A stretch of DNA of 64,000 bases, from assembly GCA_002402465.1 (NCBI GenBank), contig DHFW01000040.1, positions 1 to 64,000 of the forward strand, read 5' to 3'. The first letter of the stretch is position 1; every line of letters starts with the position of its first letter. Made by a program: the position numbers and the translations under genes. The notes under the pieces are model-generated. The model was not told the origin of the DNA. It worked only from the letters and a program-made list of their open reading frames with translations, and searched no databases. Origin of the DNA: Bacteroidales bacterium UBA4814 (GTDB lineage Bacteria; Bacteroidota; Bacteroidia; Bacteroidales; UBA7960). This document shows positions 1-8,700 of the stretch, in pieces.

Positions 1-232
1 TTACCGCCTTTACGCCAAACTGAACAAAGGATGCCGCTTCCGCGGGAAACAGTTCAACAGAGCCCACAATGGCCTGAATCTGCTCGCGGCTAAGCGTTTG
101 AATGGTTTCGTAGCTCTCCAGGTATTCCGCTTCGTATGGGGGCGGATCATCCTTGCCGCACGAAACGGCAAGGACTATCAAAAGCAGAAGGAGTAAATTC
201 TTTTTTTGTAAAGTGGCTATGATTGATTTCAT
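1..232 (-). CDS. Partial secreted lipoprotein, function unknown
   Basis: The reading frame starts at an ATG at 232 and runs off the left edge, so only the first 77 residues are visible. They contain a short basic N-region, a Leu-rich hydrophobic segment and a lipobox (LAVSC, Cys 28), followed by KDDPPP, typical of a Bacteroidota lipoprotein signal. The visible mature part (around YLESYETIQTLSREQIQAI) is mostly polar and probably helical; I do not recognise the family. It lies 31 bp downstream of the DUF853-type gene on the same strand and may be co-transcribed with it. Confidence 0.7.
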   Translation of the reverse strand, partial: MKSIIATLQKKNLLLLLLIVLAVSCGKDDPPPYEAEYLESYETIQTLSREQIQAIVGSVELFPAEAASFVQFGVKAV

Positions 233-263
233 TTTTCTTAATTTTTAAAATTTAGTTAAATAC

Positions 264-1217
264 TTATCTTCTTTTGCCCCCAAACAAGGAGCCGAGAATG
301 CTTCGCACAATTTCCCTGCCAAGCTGGTTGCTTATGTTGCGGGTAATGGCCCGCCCGGTTTGCCTGGAGATATCCTCCAGCACCGTGGGTTGCCTTTTTG
401 TGGTGCGGGTGGTTCTTCCTGGCTTTGAAGGAGTTGTCTTTTCTTCTTTTTCGGTTTTTTCGGCCTTGGCTTCAAGCTCTTTTTTCATCCTTTCCTTCAG
501 TATCTCAAAGGCCGATTCGCGGTCGATATACCTTTCATAAACGCCGAATACCGGCGATTTGTTTATAAGCCGCCTCCGCTCTTCGGGGGTAATGGGGCCT
601 ATCTGGGCAGCCGGCGGGCAGATCATGGCACGCTCAACCATGCCGGGCACCCCTTTCTCGTCGAGAAAAGAAACCAGGGCTTCGCCCACGCCAAGCTGGG
701 TTATAACCCTTTCAGTGTCGAAGGCCGGATTTTGTCGGAAAGTTGTTGCAGCAGCCTTCACAGCCTTTTGTTCACGCGGTGTATAGGCGCGCAGGGCATG
801 CTGAATACGATTGCCCAGCTGACTAAGCACCGTGTCGGGAACATCGAGCGGGTTTTGAGTAACAAAATACACGCCAACCCCTTTAGAGCGGATCAGGCGC
901 ACCACCAGCTCAATTTTCTCGAGCAGCACCCGGGGGGTGTCATTAAAAAGCATGTGGGCCTCATCAAAGAAGAAAACAAGCTTGGGCTTTTCAATATGCG
1001 TTTCTTCAGGCAGCTGATCGTAGAGCTCGGAAAGCAGCCACAGCAAAAAAGTGGAATACACCCTGGGCGAATGCATCAGGCGGTCGGCGGTAAGGATATT
1101 GAGCACGCCCATGCCGTGGGCACCGGTAATCAGCCCGTGTCGGTTGGCCATGCGTGGCTGTATGTGCAGTTCAACTTCTGATTTAGCTATGAGGGTGGGA
1201 TTGCTGCTGAAGGCCAT
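264..1217 (-). CDS. DUF853 (YjgR/HerA-like) ATPase with internal deletion
   Basis: The last ~280 residues match the C-terminal half of the DUF853 family (E. coli YjgR type, about 500 aa). They include the Walker B/DEAH stretch [13 protein letters not shown], the sensor region [11 protein letters not shown] and [13 protein letters not shown]. The first 33 residues match the family N-terminus up to [11 protein letters not shown]. After that the protein jumps directly to HGMGVLNIL, which in full-length members lies well over 100 residues further on. The Walker A GKT and the intervening core are therefore missing, without loss of frame, and the join is at about 1105-1125. The product is 317 aa and should not bind ATP normally. 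It may be a pseudogene kept in frame, an assembly collapse, or a repurposed protein. The start lies 16 bp from the divergent vWA gene. Confidence 0.8.
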   Translation of the reverse strand: MAFSSNPTLIAKSEVELHIQPRMANRHGLITGAHGMGVLNILTADRLMHSPRVYSTFLLWLLSELYDQLPEETHIEKPKLVFFFDEAHMLFNDTPRVLLEKIELVVRLIRSKGVGVYFVTQNPLDVPDTVLSQLGNRIQHALRAYTPREQKAVKAAATTFRQNPAFDTERVITQLGVGEALVSFLDEKGVPGMVERAMICPPAAQIGPITPEERRRLINKSPVFGVYERYIDRESAFEILKERMKKELEAKAEKTEKEEKTTPSKPGRTTRTTKRQPTVLEDISRQTGRAITRNISNQLGREIVRSILGSLFGGKRR

Positions 1218-1233
1218 TGTTTATTTATTAAAA

Positions 1234-1908
1234 ATGAAAAAGAACTACCGTATTTACAATGTGATCATTCTCGACGAGAGTGGATCTATGGGAGCCATTA
1301 AGGAATACACCATTAATGGATTCAATGAGGTGCTCGAAGCCATTCAGCAGGCTGAGACGGAGCATTCTGACCAGCAACATTTTGTGACTTTTATTTCGTT
1401 CAATACCAATGGTATAAAAACCCATTTGTTTAATGAGCCGGCCAAAAAACTGAAACCTTTGAGCCGGGAAAACTTCCTGCCAAGTGCCTGCACCCCGCTT
1501 TTCGATGCCATGGGCAGCGGGCTTACCCGCCAGCGCGATGCCATTGCCGGCGAAAAGGATACCGAGGTGCTGGTAAGCATACTTACCGATGGCCAGGAAA
1601 ACGCTTCGGTAGAATATAATCACCTGGCCATAAAGAAACTGGTGGATGAGCTGAAAGGCATGGGCTGGACCATTACCTATATGGGTGCCAACCACGATGT
1701 GGAAAGCTTCTCCATATCCATTGGCATTGACCACCACACTCAATACATGGCCAATGAGGCAGATATGAACCGGAATTTTAAGAAAGAACGCGCTTCGCGC
1801 ACGGCTTTTTACTCCAAAGCTGGCAGGCCTGAAAAGGGTGATTATTTTCTGGATGATACCGAAGAGGAAAAGAAGGAAGGAAAAGACACGGATCGCAATT
1901 TTTTGTAA
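1234..1908 (+). CDS. von Willebrand factor A domain protein
   Basis: This 224-residue cytoplasmic protein is essentially one vWA domain. The metal-ion-dependent adhesion site is complete: DESGSM near the N-terminus (DxSxS), the threonine in SACTPLFDA and the aspartate in ILTDGQEN. The C-terminal tail is charged and probably disordered (DDTEEEKKEGKD). I chose the ATG at 1234 because the MIDAS strand (YNVIILDESGS) follows at once; an upstream in-frame extension would run into the divergent gene. It is followed 29 bp later by the PhnD-like lipoprotein gene on the same strand and could be the first gene of that operon. No specific partner can be named. Confidence 0.82.
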   Translation: MKKNYRIYNVIILDESGSMGAIKEYTINGFNEVLEAIQQAETEHSDQQHFVTFISFNTNGIKTHLFNEPAKKLKPLSRENFLPSACTPLFDAMGSGLTRQRDAIAGEKDTEVLVSILTDGQENASVEYNHLAIKKLVDELKGMGWTITYMGANHDVESFSISIGIDHHTQYMANEADMNRNFKKERASRTAFYSKAGRPEKGDYFLDDTEEEKKEGKDTDRNFL

Positions 1909-1937
1909 TTTAGTTCATTCAAAAATAAAACTGTTTT

Positions 1938-2864
1938 ATGCTCTCCACAAAACCCGGGAATATTCTTAAAGTTGTATTATTACTTGCTTTTGTTTTTTTT
2001 GCAAGTTCTTGCAAAGGACCCCGCCAGGAAACCATAACCGTTGATTTCAGCCAGGAACAGTCTGCCTTCGAATTATCGGATAGTGACAGCATTCCGACTT
2101 TGCGGGTGGCCATTGCCACAGTAATTTCGCCCCGCGAAAGCTTTGTGTATTATAAGGAATTGTTCGATTATATTTCTGAAAAACTCAATCTTAAGGTAGA
2201 GTTCAAGCAGCGTATGACCTACCAGGAGGTGAACCAGTTACTGGCCGAGAACCTGGTGGATGTTGCCTTTATTTGCGCGGGAGCCTATGCGTCCTCAGTC
2301 GGATCGATGGAGCTGCTGGTGGTGCCCTTGCACAACAACCTGCCTTATTACCAGGGATATGTCATTACCCAGCAAAACTCGGATATTCAGCAGTTTGAAG
2401 ATTTTCGGGGAAAATCCTTTACTTATTCTGATCCGCTTTGTGTTACCGGAAAGCTTTTTATTGATGGTAAACTCAAGGAAATGGGCACCAATTCTGAAGC
2501 GTTTTTTGGCCAGGTGCTCTATTCGAGTTCGCACGACATCAGCATACAGTTGGTTTCTCGAAATTTGGTAGACGGGGCCTCGGTCAACGGCCTGATATTT
2601 GATTATCTTGCCCAGTTTCAGCCTGAGGCCGTTCAAAACATCCGTTTGATTGAGAAAAGCAACTATTTTGGGATTCCGCCCATTGTCAATTCCTTGGGCC
2701 TGTCGCGCACCCTGCGTGCCGAAATACAGGAGCTTTTCCTCGACATGCACCTGCACGAGCAAGGCCGGGAAATTATGAAACATCTGCAGGTCGATCGCTT
2801 TATCCTTACCGGCGACACCCTGTACGATGGCATTCGCGAAGCCCGTAAGTTTCTGGAGCAATGA
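1938..2864 (+). CDS. PhnD-like periplasmic binding lipoprotein
   Basis: A 308-residue protein with a lipoprotein signal (lipobox FASSC, Cys 25), then a phosphate/phosphonate-binding PhnD-type solute-binding domain. Recognisable stretches are PTLRVAIATVISPRESF, the YKELFDYISEKL helix, LLAENLVDVAFICAGAY and LVDGASVNGLIFDYL. No ABC permease or ATPase gene is nearby. Its stop codon overlaps the start of the downstream histidine kinase (ATGA), so the two are probably made in fixed proportion. I infer that it is the ligand-binding half of a sensor, comparable in layout to LuxP/LuxQ or TorT/TorS, not an importer subunit. The ligand is unknown; the family also binds compounds other than phosphonates. 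Confidence 0.85.
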   Translation: MLSTKPGNILKVVLLLAFVFFASSCKGPRQETITVDFSQEQSAFELSDSDSIPTLRVAIATVISPRESFVYYKELFDYISEKLNLKVEFKQRMTYQEVNQLLAENLVDVAFICAGAYASSVGSMELLVVPLHNNLPYYQGYVITQQNSDIQQFEDFRGKSFTYSDPLCVTGKLFIDGKLKEMGTNSEAFFGQVLYSSSHDISIQLVSRNLVDGASVNGLIFDYLAQFQPEAVQNIRLIEKSNYFGIPPIVNSLGLSRTLRAEIQELFLDMHLHEQGREIMKHLQVDRFILTGDTLYDGIREARKFLEQ

Positions 2865-4366
2865 GAAAGGTAAAGCTGCCCCTTTTCACCAAGTTTGCCC
2901 TGGGCATAAGTCTTACAGTGCTGGTGTTTGGTGTGCTCAATGCGGTGCTGGTGCGCAACTCGGTGAGCTCTTCGCTCAACACCGAGTTTGAAAAACGAGG
3001 CTACTTTATTGCCCGCGCCCTGGCCGAACAGGCCGTTTTTTACATCCTTTCGGAAGACCCGGCCGGCCTCAACTCGCTTGTTAACGAGATAAAGGCCATC
3101 GACACGACCATTCATTATGTTTTTATTATCTCTGAAACCGGCGATGTGCTGGCCCATTCTTTTCCTGAGAAAGTGCCACCTACCCTCAAAACCGCCAACA
3201 TGCCCGGCCCGGGCGACGAGTTCAGCATTGTGTCGGTAAGAGATCAGGACGACAAGAGCATTTTTATCCGTGACTTCAGCGTGCCAGTGCTAAGCCGCAA
3301 TGTGGCTTATGTGCGACTGGGTATCCTCGAAAACGAAATTATCAACCATGTAGTTGAAACCGTGACTACCCTATGGTTCATGGTGGGTATTTTTTTTGTG
3401 TTGGGTTTGCTTGCAGCCCTGTTTTTTTCGTATACTATTTCTACCCCCCTGAAGGTGCTGAGCAGACAGTCGCAAACTATCAACATCGAAACCATACAAC
3501 TGGGCCTGGGAGTTATTCGCGATTCAACCCGAAGGCTTTCTTACAGGATACGACGAATTTTCAACAGCGACGATGAGATTGACGTTCTTTACGAAAACTA
3601 CGACCATATGCTCAGGCGCCTTGAGCAAACCTACCACACCATGAACCAGTTGCAGCAATCGCTTATGCAATCGGAAAAGATGGCATCCATTGGTACCCTC
3701 ACTGCCGGTGTGGCTCACGAGATCAACAATCCGCTGGCCGGCTTGCGCATAGGCCTCAACCGCATTGCACGCCGCCCCGACGATGCGCAGCAAATCATTA
3801 AGTACACAGAACTTATGCAGGAATCGCTCAACAAGATGGAGCAGGTAATTCAGGATTTGCTGACCTTCAGTCGTAAAGGCCAACACCAGTTTGAGCAAAC
3901 CAACACCTGCGAAATGCTGCGCAAAACTTTGAAACTGGCAAGCTATCGTATAGGCCGGAAAAACATCGCTATCAAAATTGATGACTCCATTTGCCCGCAT
4001 TACATTTATGTTGCCCCCAACCGCATGGAACAGGTTTTTCTCAACATCGTAATAAACGCCATTGACTCCATCAACGAAAAAATGGCCAGCCAATCCGACT
4101 TTAAAGGCCAAATCAATATTTTCGTTAAAGAAAACGAAACCCATACCCAAATATGTTTTTCTGATAACGGAATGGGCTTAGACAGCACGCTGCAAGGCAA
4201 GATATTCGATCCTTTTTTTACCACCAAAAAAGTGGGCGAAGGCACCGGGCTGGGTTTATCGGTTTCTTACCAAATTATGAAGGACCATGGTGGAGAGATT
4301 CGTGTGGAGAGTGAGTCAGGAAAAGGAGCTACATTTGTAGTAGTATTGCCACGGCATAATGTGTAA
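2861..4366 (+). CDS. Membrane sensor histidine kinase
   Basis: A 501-residue inner-membrane kinase. One transmembrane helix lies near residues 12-31 and another near 168-192, enclosing a periplasmic domain of about 135 residues. HAMP-like and coiled-coil segments follow (SEKMASIGTLTAGVAHEINN). The phosphoacceptor His is near residue 286 in GVAHEINNPLAGL. The ATPase domain has the N box (NIVINAIDSI), G1 (FSDNGMGL), F box (IFDPFFTTK) and G2 (GEGTGLGLS). It overlaps the binding-protein gene by 4 bp and is followed 60 bp later by the response regulator gene. The gap holds a small CCGC/GCGG hairpin. The NtrB-like kinase domain fits a partner of NtrC type. Confidence 0.92.
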   Translation: MRKVKLPLFTKFALGISLTVLVFGVLNAVLVRNSVSSSLNTEFEKRGYFIARALAEQAVFYILSEDPAGLNSLVNEIKAIDTTIHYVFIISETGDVLAHSFPEKVPPTLKTANMPGPGDEFSIVSVRDQDDKSIFIRDFSVPVLSRNVAYVRLGILENEIINHVVETVTTLWFMVGIFFVLGLLAALFFSYTISTPLKVLSRQSQTINIETIQLGLGVIRDSTRRLSYRIRRIFNSDDEIDVLYENYDHMLRRLEQTYHTMNQLQQSLMQSEKMASIGTLTAGVAHEINNPLAGLRIGLNRIARRPDDAQQIIKYTELMQESLNKMEQVIQDLLTFSRKGQHQFEQTNTCEMLRKTLKLASYRIGRKNIAIKIDDSICPHYIYVAPNRMEQVFLNIVINAIDSINEKMASQSDFKGQINIFVKENETHTQICFSDNGMGLDSTLQGKIFDPFFTTKKVGEGTGLGLSVSYQIMKDHGGEIRVESESGKGATFVVVLPRHNV

Positions 4367-4426
4367 CAGGCAATTTATTTTGCCGCTTTCGCGGAAAATC
4401 CGATTATTACCAGCAGAACTGACAAT

Positions 4427-5779
4427 ATGTTAAAAATTTTTGTTGTTGACGACGAAAGGCTGATACGGGTCACCACGGCCGACGACCTGCGTGATGCGGG
4501 CTACCAGGTGCGTGAATTTGCATCGGCCGAAGCCGCCCTGCAGACCCTGCGCGAAGAAGATGCCGAAGTAGATATCGTGATCTCCGACCTTAAAATGCCG
4601 GGAATGGATGGGCTCGAATTTATTGCACACCTTAAAAAACTGCGACCTGAGGTATATGTGCTGCTCATTACCGCACACGCCACCGTCGATACCGCGGTGG
4701 AAGCTATGAAAAGGGGGGCTTACGACTATATCAGCAAGCCTTTCAGTATGGATGAAATGCTGCTGACCATTGAAAGAATCAAAGAGCTTCAATCGGTAAA
4801 AGAGGAAAACAAGCAATTGCGTACCCAGGTAAAAAAGAAGTTCGACCTCTCATCCTACGTGGGCTCAGGGCAGGAGTCGCAACAAGTGTTTGAGCTGGTT
4901 AAGATCATTGCAGACAAGCCCACTACCGTGCTCATTACCGGCGAAACGGGCACTGGCAAGGAGTTGCTTACCAATATTATTCATTACAACAGCAATCGCA
5001 AAAACAAACCCCTGATTAAAGTAAGCTGTGCAATACTTTCGCGCGAGATTTTCGAAAGCGAGCTGTTCGGGCATGTGAAAGGCGCCTTTACCGGGGCCGA
5101 CGCCAGCAAGACAGGTCGTTTTGAATTGGCCGACAACGGCACCCTTTACCTTGATGATATCGACGATATTCCGCTCGATTTGCAGGTGAAGCTGCTGCGT
5201 GCCCTCGAAGAAAGCGAGATTGAAAGGGTAGGGGGCTCCGAAACCATAAAAATCGATGTCCGGGTAATTGCCAGTACTAAAAAAGACCTGAAGCAAATGG
5301 TAGCGGAAGGCAAATTCAGGGAAGACCTTTTTTACCGGCTCAACGTATTTCCGATTAACCTGCCTCCTTTGCGCGAGAGGCCCAAAGATATTGCCCAACT
5401 CGCACAACATTTTACCGCTGAATTTTCCAAGGCCGATCCGGTAAAAATCGATGAGGAAGTGATCGAAATTCTTAAGCAATATCATTTCCCGGGCAACGTC
5501 AGGGAAATGAAAAACCTTATGGAACGCCTTGTATTGCTGGCAAAAGATGGAATCATTACCAAGAATATCTTACCCATGGAAGTTCGTTTCCCCGGCAAAC
5601 CCCACACCTGCTTTTATTTTGAAAACAAACCCCTCGACGAAATTATTCGGGAGGTAGAAACCAATGCCATCAGGGATGCACTGCTCCGCTCAGGGGGCAA
5701 TAAAGCAAAAGCAGCACAAATTTTGCAGATACCTGCCTCCACGCTCAAATCCAGAATAGAAAAACTTAAGTTGGACTAG
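4427..5779 (+). CDS. NtrC-family sigma-54 response regulator
   Basis: A 450-residue regulator with three domains. The receiver has its phosphoacceptor Asp near 54 (VISDLKMPG). The AAA+ sigma-54 activation domain has Walker A GETGTGKE at 172-179 and the sigma-54 contact loop GAFTGA at 219-224. A Fis-type helix-turn-helix sits at the C-terminus (GGNKAKAAQILQIPASTLKS). The Walker B region reads GTLYLDDIDD, where most family members have the sequence DE, a conservative Asp-for-Glu change. It is the only sigma-54 activator in the window. A perfect inverted repeat and a consensus sigma-54 promoter lie directly downstream, so the YceI/outer-membrane protein genes are its likely targets. Confidence 0.94.
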   Translation: MLKIFVVDDERLIRVTTADDLRDAGYQVREFASAEAALQTLREEDAEVDIVISDLKMPGMDGLEFIAHLKKLRPEVYVLLITAHATVDTAVEAMKRGAYDYISKPFSMDEMLLTIERIKELQSVKEENKQLRTQVKKKFDLSSYVGSGQESQQVFELVKIIADKPTTVLITGETGTGKELLTNIIHYNSNRKNKPLIKVSCAILSREIFESELFGHVKGAFTGADASKTGRFELADNGTLYLDDIDDIPLDLQVKLLRALEESEIERVGGSETIKIDVRVIASTKKDLKQMVAEGKFREDLFYRLNVFPINLPPLRERPKDIAQLAQHFTAEFSKADPVKIDEEVIEILKQYHFPGNVREMKNLMERLVLLAKDGIITKNILPMEVRFPGKPHTCFYFENKPLDEIIREVETNAIRDALLRSGGNKAKAAQILQIPASTLKSRIEKLKLD

Positions 5780-5804
5780 TAATTTTTCAGCGACATCTCG
5801 TCAC

Positions 5805-5826
5805 AATCGACGAAATCTCGTCGATT
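5805..5826. promoter_or_regulatory. Candidate enhancer site for the sigma-54 regulator
   Basis: A perfect 9-bp inverted repeat, AATCGACGA (5805-5813) and TCGTCGATT (5818-5826), separated by 4 bp. A related half site, CGACATCTCGTC, lies just upstream at about 5791-5802. The site is about 110 bp upstream of the -24/-12 promoter at 5922, a usual distance for binding by an NtrC-type activator. It follows the stop codon of that activator gene. It could alternatively act as a short terminator hairpin, since TTTTCT follows. Confidence 0.5.
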
Positions 5827-5840
5827 TTCTTGCATTAACC

Positions 5841-5874
5841 AAAAAGCCTCAAAAAAATAATTGAGGCTTTTTTT
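5841..5874 (+). terminator. Intrinsic terminator of the sensor/regulator operon
   Basis: A perfect 12-bp stem, AAAAAGCCTCAA (5841-5852) with TTGAGGCTTTTT (5861-5872), closes an 8-nt loop and runs into a T tract. It ends the response regulator transcript before the sigma-54 promoter of the next unit. Confidence 0.85.
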
Positions 5875-5921
5875 GTTGGTTTCCAGTATTTTATGTATAT
5901 TCATAATTAGATAATTGAAAG

Positions 5922-5937
5922 TGGCCTGCAAATTGCT
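5922..5937 (+). promoter_or_regulatory. Sigma-54 (-24/-12) promoter
   Basis: TGGC at 5922-5925 and TTGC at 5933-5936 give the GG-N10-GC spacing demanded by RpoN. Transcription would start near 5948, leaving an untranslated leader of about 85 nt before the YceI gene at 6033. The neighbouring sigma-54 activator and inverted repeat strengthen the call. Confidence 0.7.
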
Positions 5938-6032
5938 TTTTGGTGAGCGTCGTTATTTGGCATAGCGGCACCGCAATAAGGATTTGCGGAACAATTTAAA
6001 TCAAGTAAAAACAAATAAAAACCGAATCTGTT

Positions 6033-6608
6033 ATGAAAAAATTCTTTGGAACTCTGCTTGCCTTGTTTGTAGTTTTTGCTGCAACGGCATCCTCCCCGGC
6101 ATTTTACTCTGCCAAGAATCATGAAATTACCATTTCCGGAACTTCTAACCTGCACGACTGGATGGCAGATGTGCCCAGCCTTAATGCAAGTGCCGAACTT
6201 GTTGTATCGGATGGTAAGCTCGAAGCCATCAACCGAATGGTGGTTGAAATCGATGCCACTGCCATTACCGGTTCGGAAGGCAACGTTATGACTCGCAAGA
6301 TTGCCGAGACACTGAAGTCAGACAAGCACCCTCGCATTGTATTTCGCATGACCCGCGTGGATAATATTTCCCAAACAGGAAGCGATTTTACCGTTCGTGC
6401 AGCCGGAAGCCTTGCAATGGGTGGTGTAAGCCGTCCCATTGATTTGGAGGTGCGCGGAAAGGTGCTGCCCAATGGCGATGTGCAGTTTACTGGCGTAAAA
6501 GATTTGAAAATGACCACCTGGCAACTCGATCCACCCAGGGCCATGCTTGGCGCATTGCGTACCGCCGACGATGTTTCGGTGAACTTTTCACTGACCCTCA
6601 AAAATTAA
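6033..6608 (+). CDS. YceI family periplasmic protein
   Basis: A 191-residue protein with a cleavable signal peptide (about residues 1-20, MKKFFGTLLALFVVF) and a single YceI-like lipocalin-fold domain. Typical family features are the N-terminal strand ITISGTSNLHDWMADV, DKHPRIVFRMTRV in the middle and a GALRTADDVSVNFSLTL end. YceI proteins bind long polyisoprenoids in the periplasm; the ligand here is unknown. It is the first gene after the sigma-54 promoter and is followed 48 bp later by an outer-membrane protein gene, so the two are probably exported and induced together. Confidence 0.9.
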   Translation: MKKFFGTLLALFVVFAATASSPAFYSAKNHEITISGTSNLHDWMADVPSLNASAELVVSDGKLEAINRMVVEIDATAITGSEGNVMTRKIAETLKSDKHPRIVFRMTRVDNISQTGSDFTVRAAGSLAMGGVSRPIDLEVRGKVLPNGDVQFTGVKDLKMTTWQLDPPRAMLGALRTADDVSVNFSLTLKN

Positions 6609-6656
6609 TCATTAACTCAAATTAACCATTCATTTTACACTTTTCTTTTTAACACT

Positions 6657-8003
6657 ATGACTACAAAAGTTAAAAGTATCCTCACTGGCCTTGCCATTAC
6701 GCTAATGGCCGCTCCCTTGTTTGCAAACCAGCCCGAAATAGCTTTTTTCAGGCATGCAGATCAACGTGGATTGCATGTGTTTGAAGCCCCAACGCTTGAC
6801 ACTGTTCCTTTTACAGGATTGAAAGTGCGCATTGGTGGTAATTTTACCCAGCAATTTCAAATGCTGAGCCACAGCAACGAGGCCAGCGCAAACATGGCTG
6901 CTTTCGGTAACTCGGAAGTGAACCTCAATCAGTTGTACCCGCTCAGCAACGGTTTTAACCTGGCCACTGCCAACCTTAATTTTGATATTCAACTCGAAGA
7001 TGGCATCCGCATGAAGCTCGAAAGCTATATGTCGTCGCGCCACCACCCCGAATTTTGGGTGAAAGGCGGATACATTCAGATGGACAAGCTTCCTTTCATG
7101 GGTAACCCCGACTGGTTTACCGACTATGTAACCGTTAAAATTGGCCACTTTGGTGTAAACTATGGCGACCAGCAATTCCGCAGAAGCGACAACGGAAATA
7201 CATTTCACAATCCTTTTGTGGAAAATCTGATTATGGATGCCTTCGCCACCGAAATTGGCGGTGAGGTTTATGTGCGTCCCACTCCTGAGTTTTTCATTAT
7301 GGCAGGTATGACCGGTGGTATCATCAATGGCGATGTAAAGGATGTCTCTCCCATAAAAAGGAATCCCTCCTGGCTGGCAAAAGCTGGTTACGACACCCAG
7401 GTAAACGATGATCTTCGTCTTCGTCTTTCGGCCAGCCTTTACACCAACTCTGGCACCACCCGCAACACCCTGTATGCCGGCGACCGCACCGGATCGCGCT
7501 ACTACATGGTGGCTGAGCCCGAGTATTACCGCAATTTCATGGCCGGGGGGGTAATAACTGCCTCTAATGAATCTAACCGCTTCACTTCGGGTCGCCTAAG
7601 CCCCGATTTCACTGGCGAAGTGACCAGTATTATGATCAATCCCTTTGTGAAATTCAAAGGCTTTGAATTCTTTGCTACATACGAAACCTCCAGCGGAAAA
7701 ACCAATAACGAAACCGACAAGCGCGATGCTTCACAAATTGCCGGTGAGGTGGTATATCGCTTCCTCCCCAACGAGCAGGCTTTTGTAGCTGCCCGCTACA
7801 ACAAAGTGGATGCCGACCTGGGCGGCGCAAACGGCGAAGTGTCTGTTGACCGTATACAGATAGCTGCCGGTTGGTTCCCCACCAAGAACCTATTGGTAAA
7901 ACTGGAGTATGTAAACCAGAATTACAACGATTTTGTCAATACCGATTACCGTCATGGCCTTGAGTTCAACGGTCTGATGCTTGAAGCAGCCATTGCTTTC
8001 TAA
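6657..8003 (+). CDS. Outer-membrane beta-barrel (porin-like) protein
   Basis: A 448-residue protein with a signal peptide (about 1-23, ending LFANQ), many alternating amphipathic strands with aromatic ends, and a C-terminal phenylalanine (AAIAF) as expected for Bam-inserted barrels. The mature N-terminus has a short PEIAFFRHADQRGL segment before the barrel. I cannot assign a substrate; similar proteins are annotated as porins. It lies between two YceI-type genes in what looks like one sigma-54-driven unit, so a shared role in uptake or handling of an apolar compound is possible but inferred. Confidence 0.8.
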   Translation: MTTKVKSILTGLAITLMAAPLFANQPEIAFFRHADQRGLHVFEAPTLDTVPFTGLKVRIGGNFTQQFQMLSHSNEASANMAAFGNSEVNLNQLYPLSNGFNLATANLNFDIQLEDGIRMKLESYMSSRHHPEFWVKGGYIQMDKLPFMGNPDWFTDYVTVKIGHFGVNYGDQQFRRSDNGNTFHNPFVENLIMDAFATEIGGEVYVRPTPEFFIMAGMTGGIINGDVKDVSPIKRNPSWLAKAGYDTQVNDDLRLRLSASLYTNSGTTRNTLYAGDRTGSRYYMVAEPEYYRNFMAGGVITASNESNRFTSGRLSPDFTGEVTSIMINPFVKFKGFEFFATYETSSGKTNNETDKRDASQIAGEVVYRFLPNEQAFVAARYNKVDADLGGANGEVSVDRIQIAAGWFPTKNLLVKLEYVNQNYNDFVNTDYRHGLEFNGLMLEAAIAF

Positions 8004-8070
8004 AGGTTGAAGTTGGTCGCGGGTTCACTGTAAGGCGAGCCTGCGGCCTCTTTTTTCCAATTTTAATGCT

Positions 8071-8682
8071 ATGAGAGTTACTTTTCTTCTTATGCTTCTT
8101 TTTAAAATAACCTCGGCCCTGGCCGGTTCGGGGAGTTTATATTCTTATTCCGTGCATGAAAGAAGCCGAATTTTGCTTACCGGAACCACCAATGTAAATT
8201 CCTATGAGTGCGTTTCGGACAGTGAAATTCCGAGAGGAAGCCTCATGGCAGATTTTTTACCCGGCAGCAATGCTATTTATTTCAATGATGCAATCCTTGT
8301 GCTCGAAGTTTCTTCGTTCGATTGCGGCAACCGGCTGATGAACAAAGACCTGCATCAGGCTCTGGGTGGCAGCGAGAGCCCTTTTATTGAAATCAACCTG
8401 CTGGAAGCCAGGCCAGTTTCCAGCATGCAAAGGCCAAACAGCGGAAAAATAAGGGTGGAAATTTCCATCAATATCAATGGCACAACAAAAAATACCGATC
8501 TGGTAGTTGATTATCGTAACGCCGACCGCTATAACTACATTATTTCCGGCAGCAAGGAGTTGAAAATGTCAGATTTTGGCATCGACCCTCCCTCGCCCGC
8601 CCTGGGACTGGTAAGAGTTCGCGACCAGGTAGTGATCCATTTCGATTTGCTGGTTGAAGCCAACCTGATCACCCAAAACTAA
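8071..8682 (+). CDS. YceI-like secreted protein
   Basis: A 203-residue protein with a signal peptide (MRVTFLLMLLFKITSALAG). Its body resembles YceI but is more diverged than the gene at 6033: ILLTGTTNVNSYEC at the start, an LNKDLHQ-like central helix (RLMNKDLHQALGGSESPFIEI), and SGSKELKMSDFGIDPPSPALG near the end. The last part parallels KDLKMTTWQLDPPRAMLG of the first YceI protein, so the two are probably old paralogues. Two cysteines (in YECVSD and FDCGNR) are absent from the first copy and could form a disulfide. The 67-bp gap from the barrel gene has no strong terminator. Confidence 0.75.
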   Translation: MRVTFLLMLLFKITSALAGSGSLYSYSVHERSRILLTGTTNVNSYECVSDSEIPRGSLMADFLPGSNAIYFNDAILVLEVSSFDCGNRLMNKDLHQALGGSESPFIEINLLEARPVSSMQRPNSGKIRVEISININGTTKNTDLVVDYRNADRYNYIISGSKELKMSDFGIDPPSPALGLVRVRDQVVIHFDLLVEANLITQN

Positions 8683-8700
8683 TCCTTTAATCTAGCCTGC

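Noticed and set aside
732..1181. Plus-strand 149-residue open frame
   Set aside because: It is antisense to the DUF853 gene, whose product matches a known family; the opposite frame has no recognisable content.
1938..2864. Phosphonate ABC importer
   Set aside because: Only the binding protein is present; no permease or ATPase gene lies nearby, and the gene is coupled to a kinase instead.
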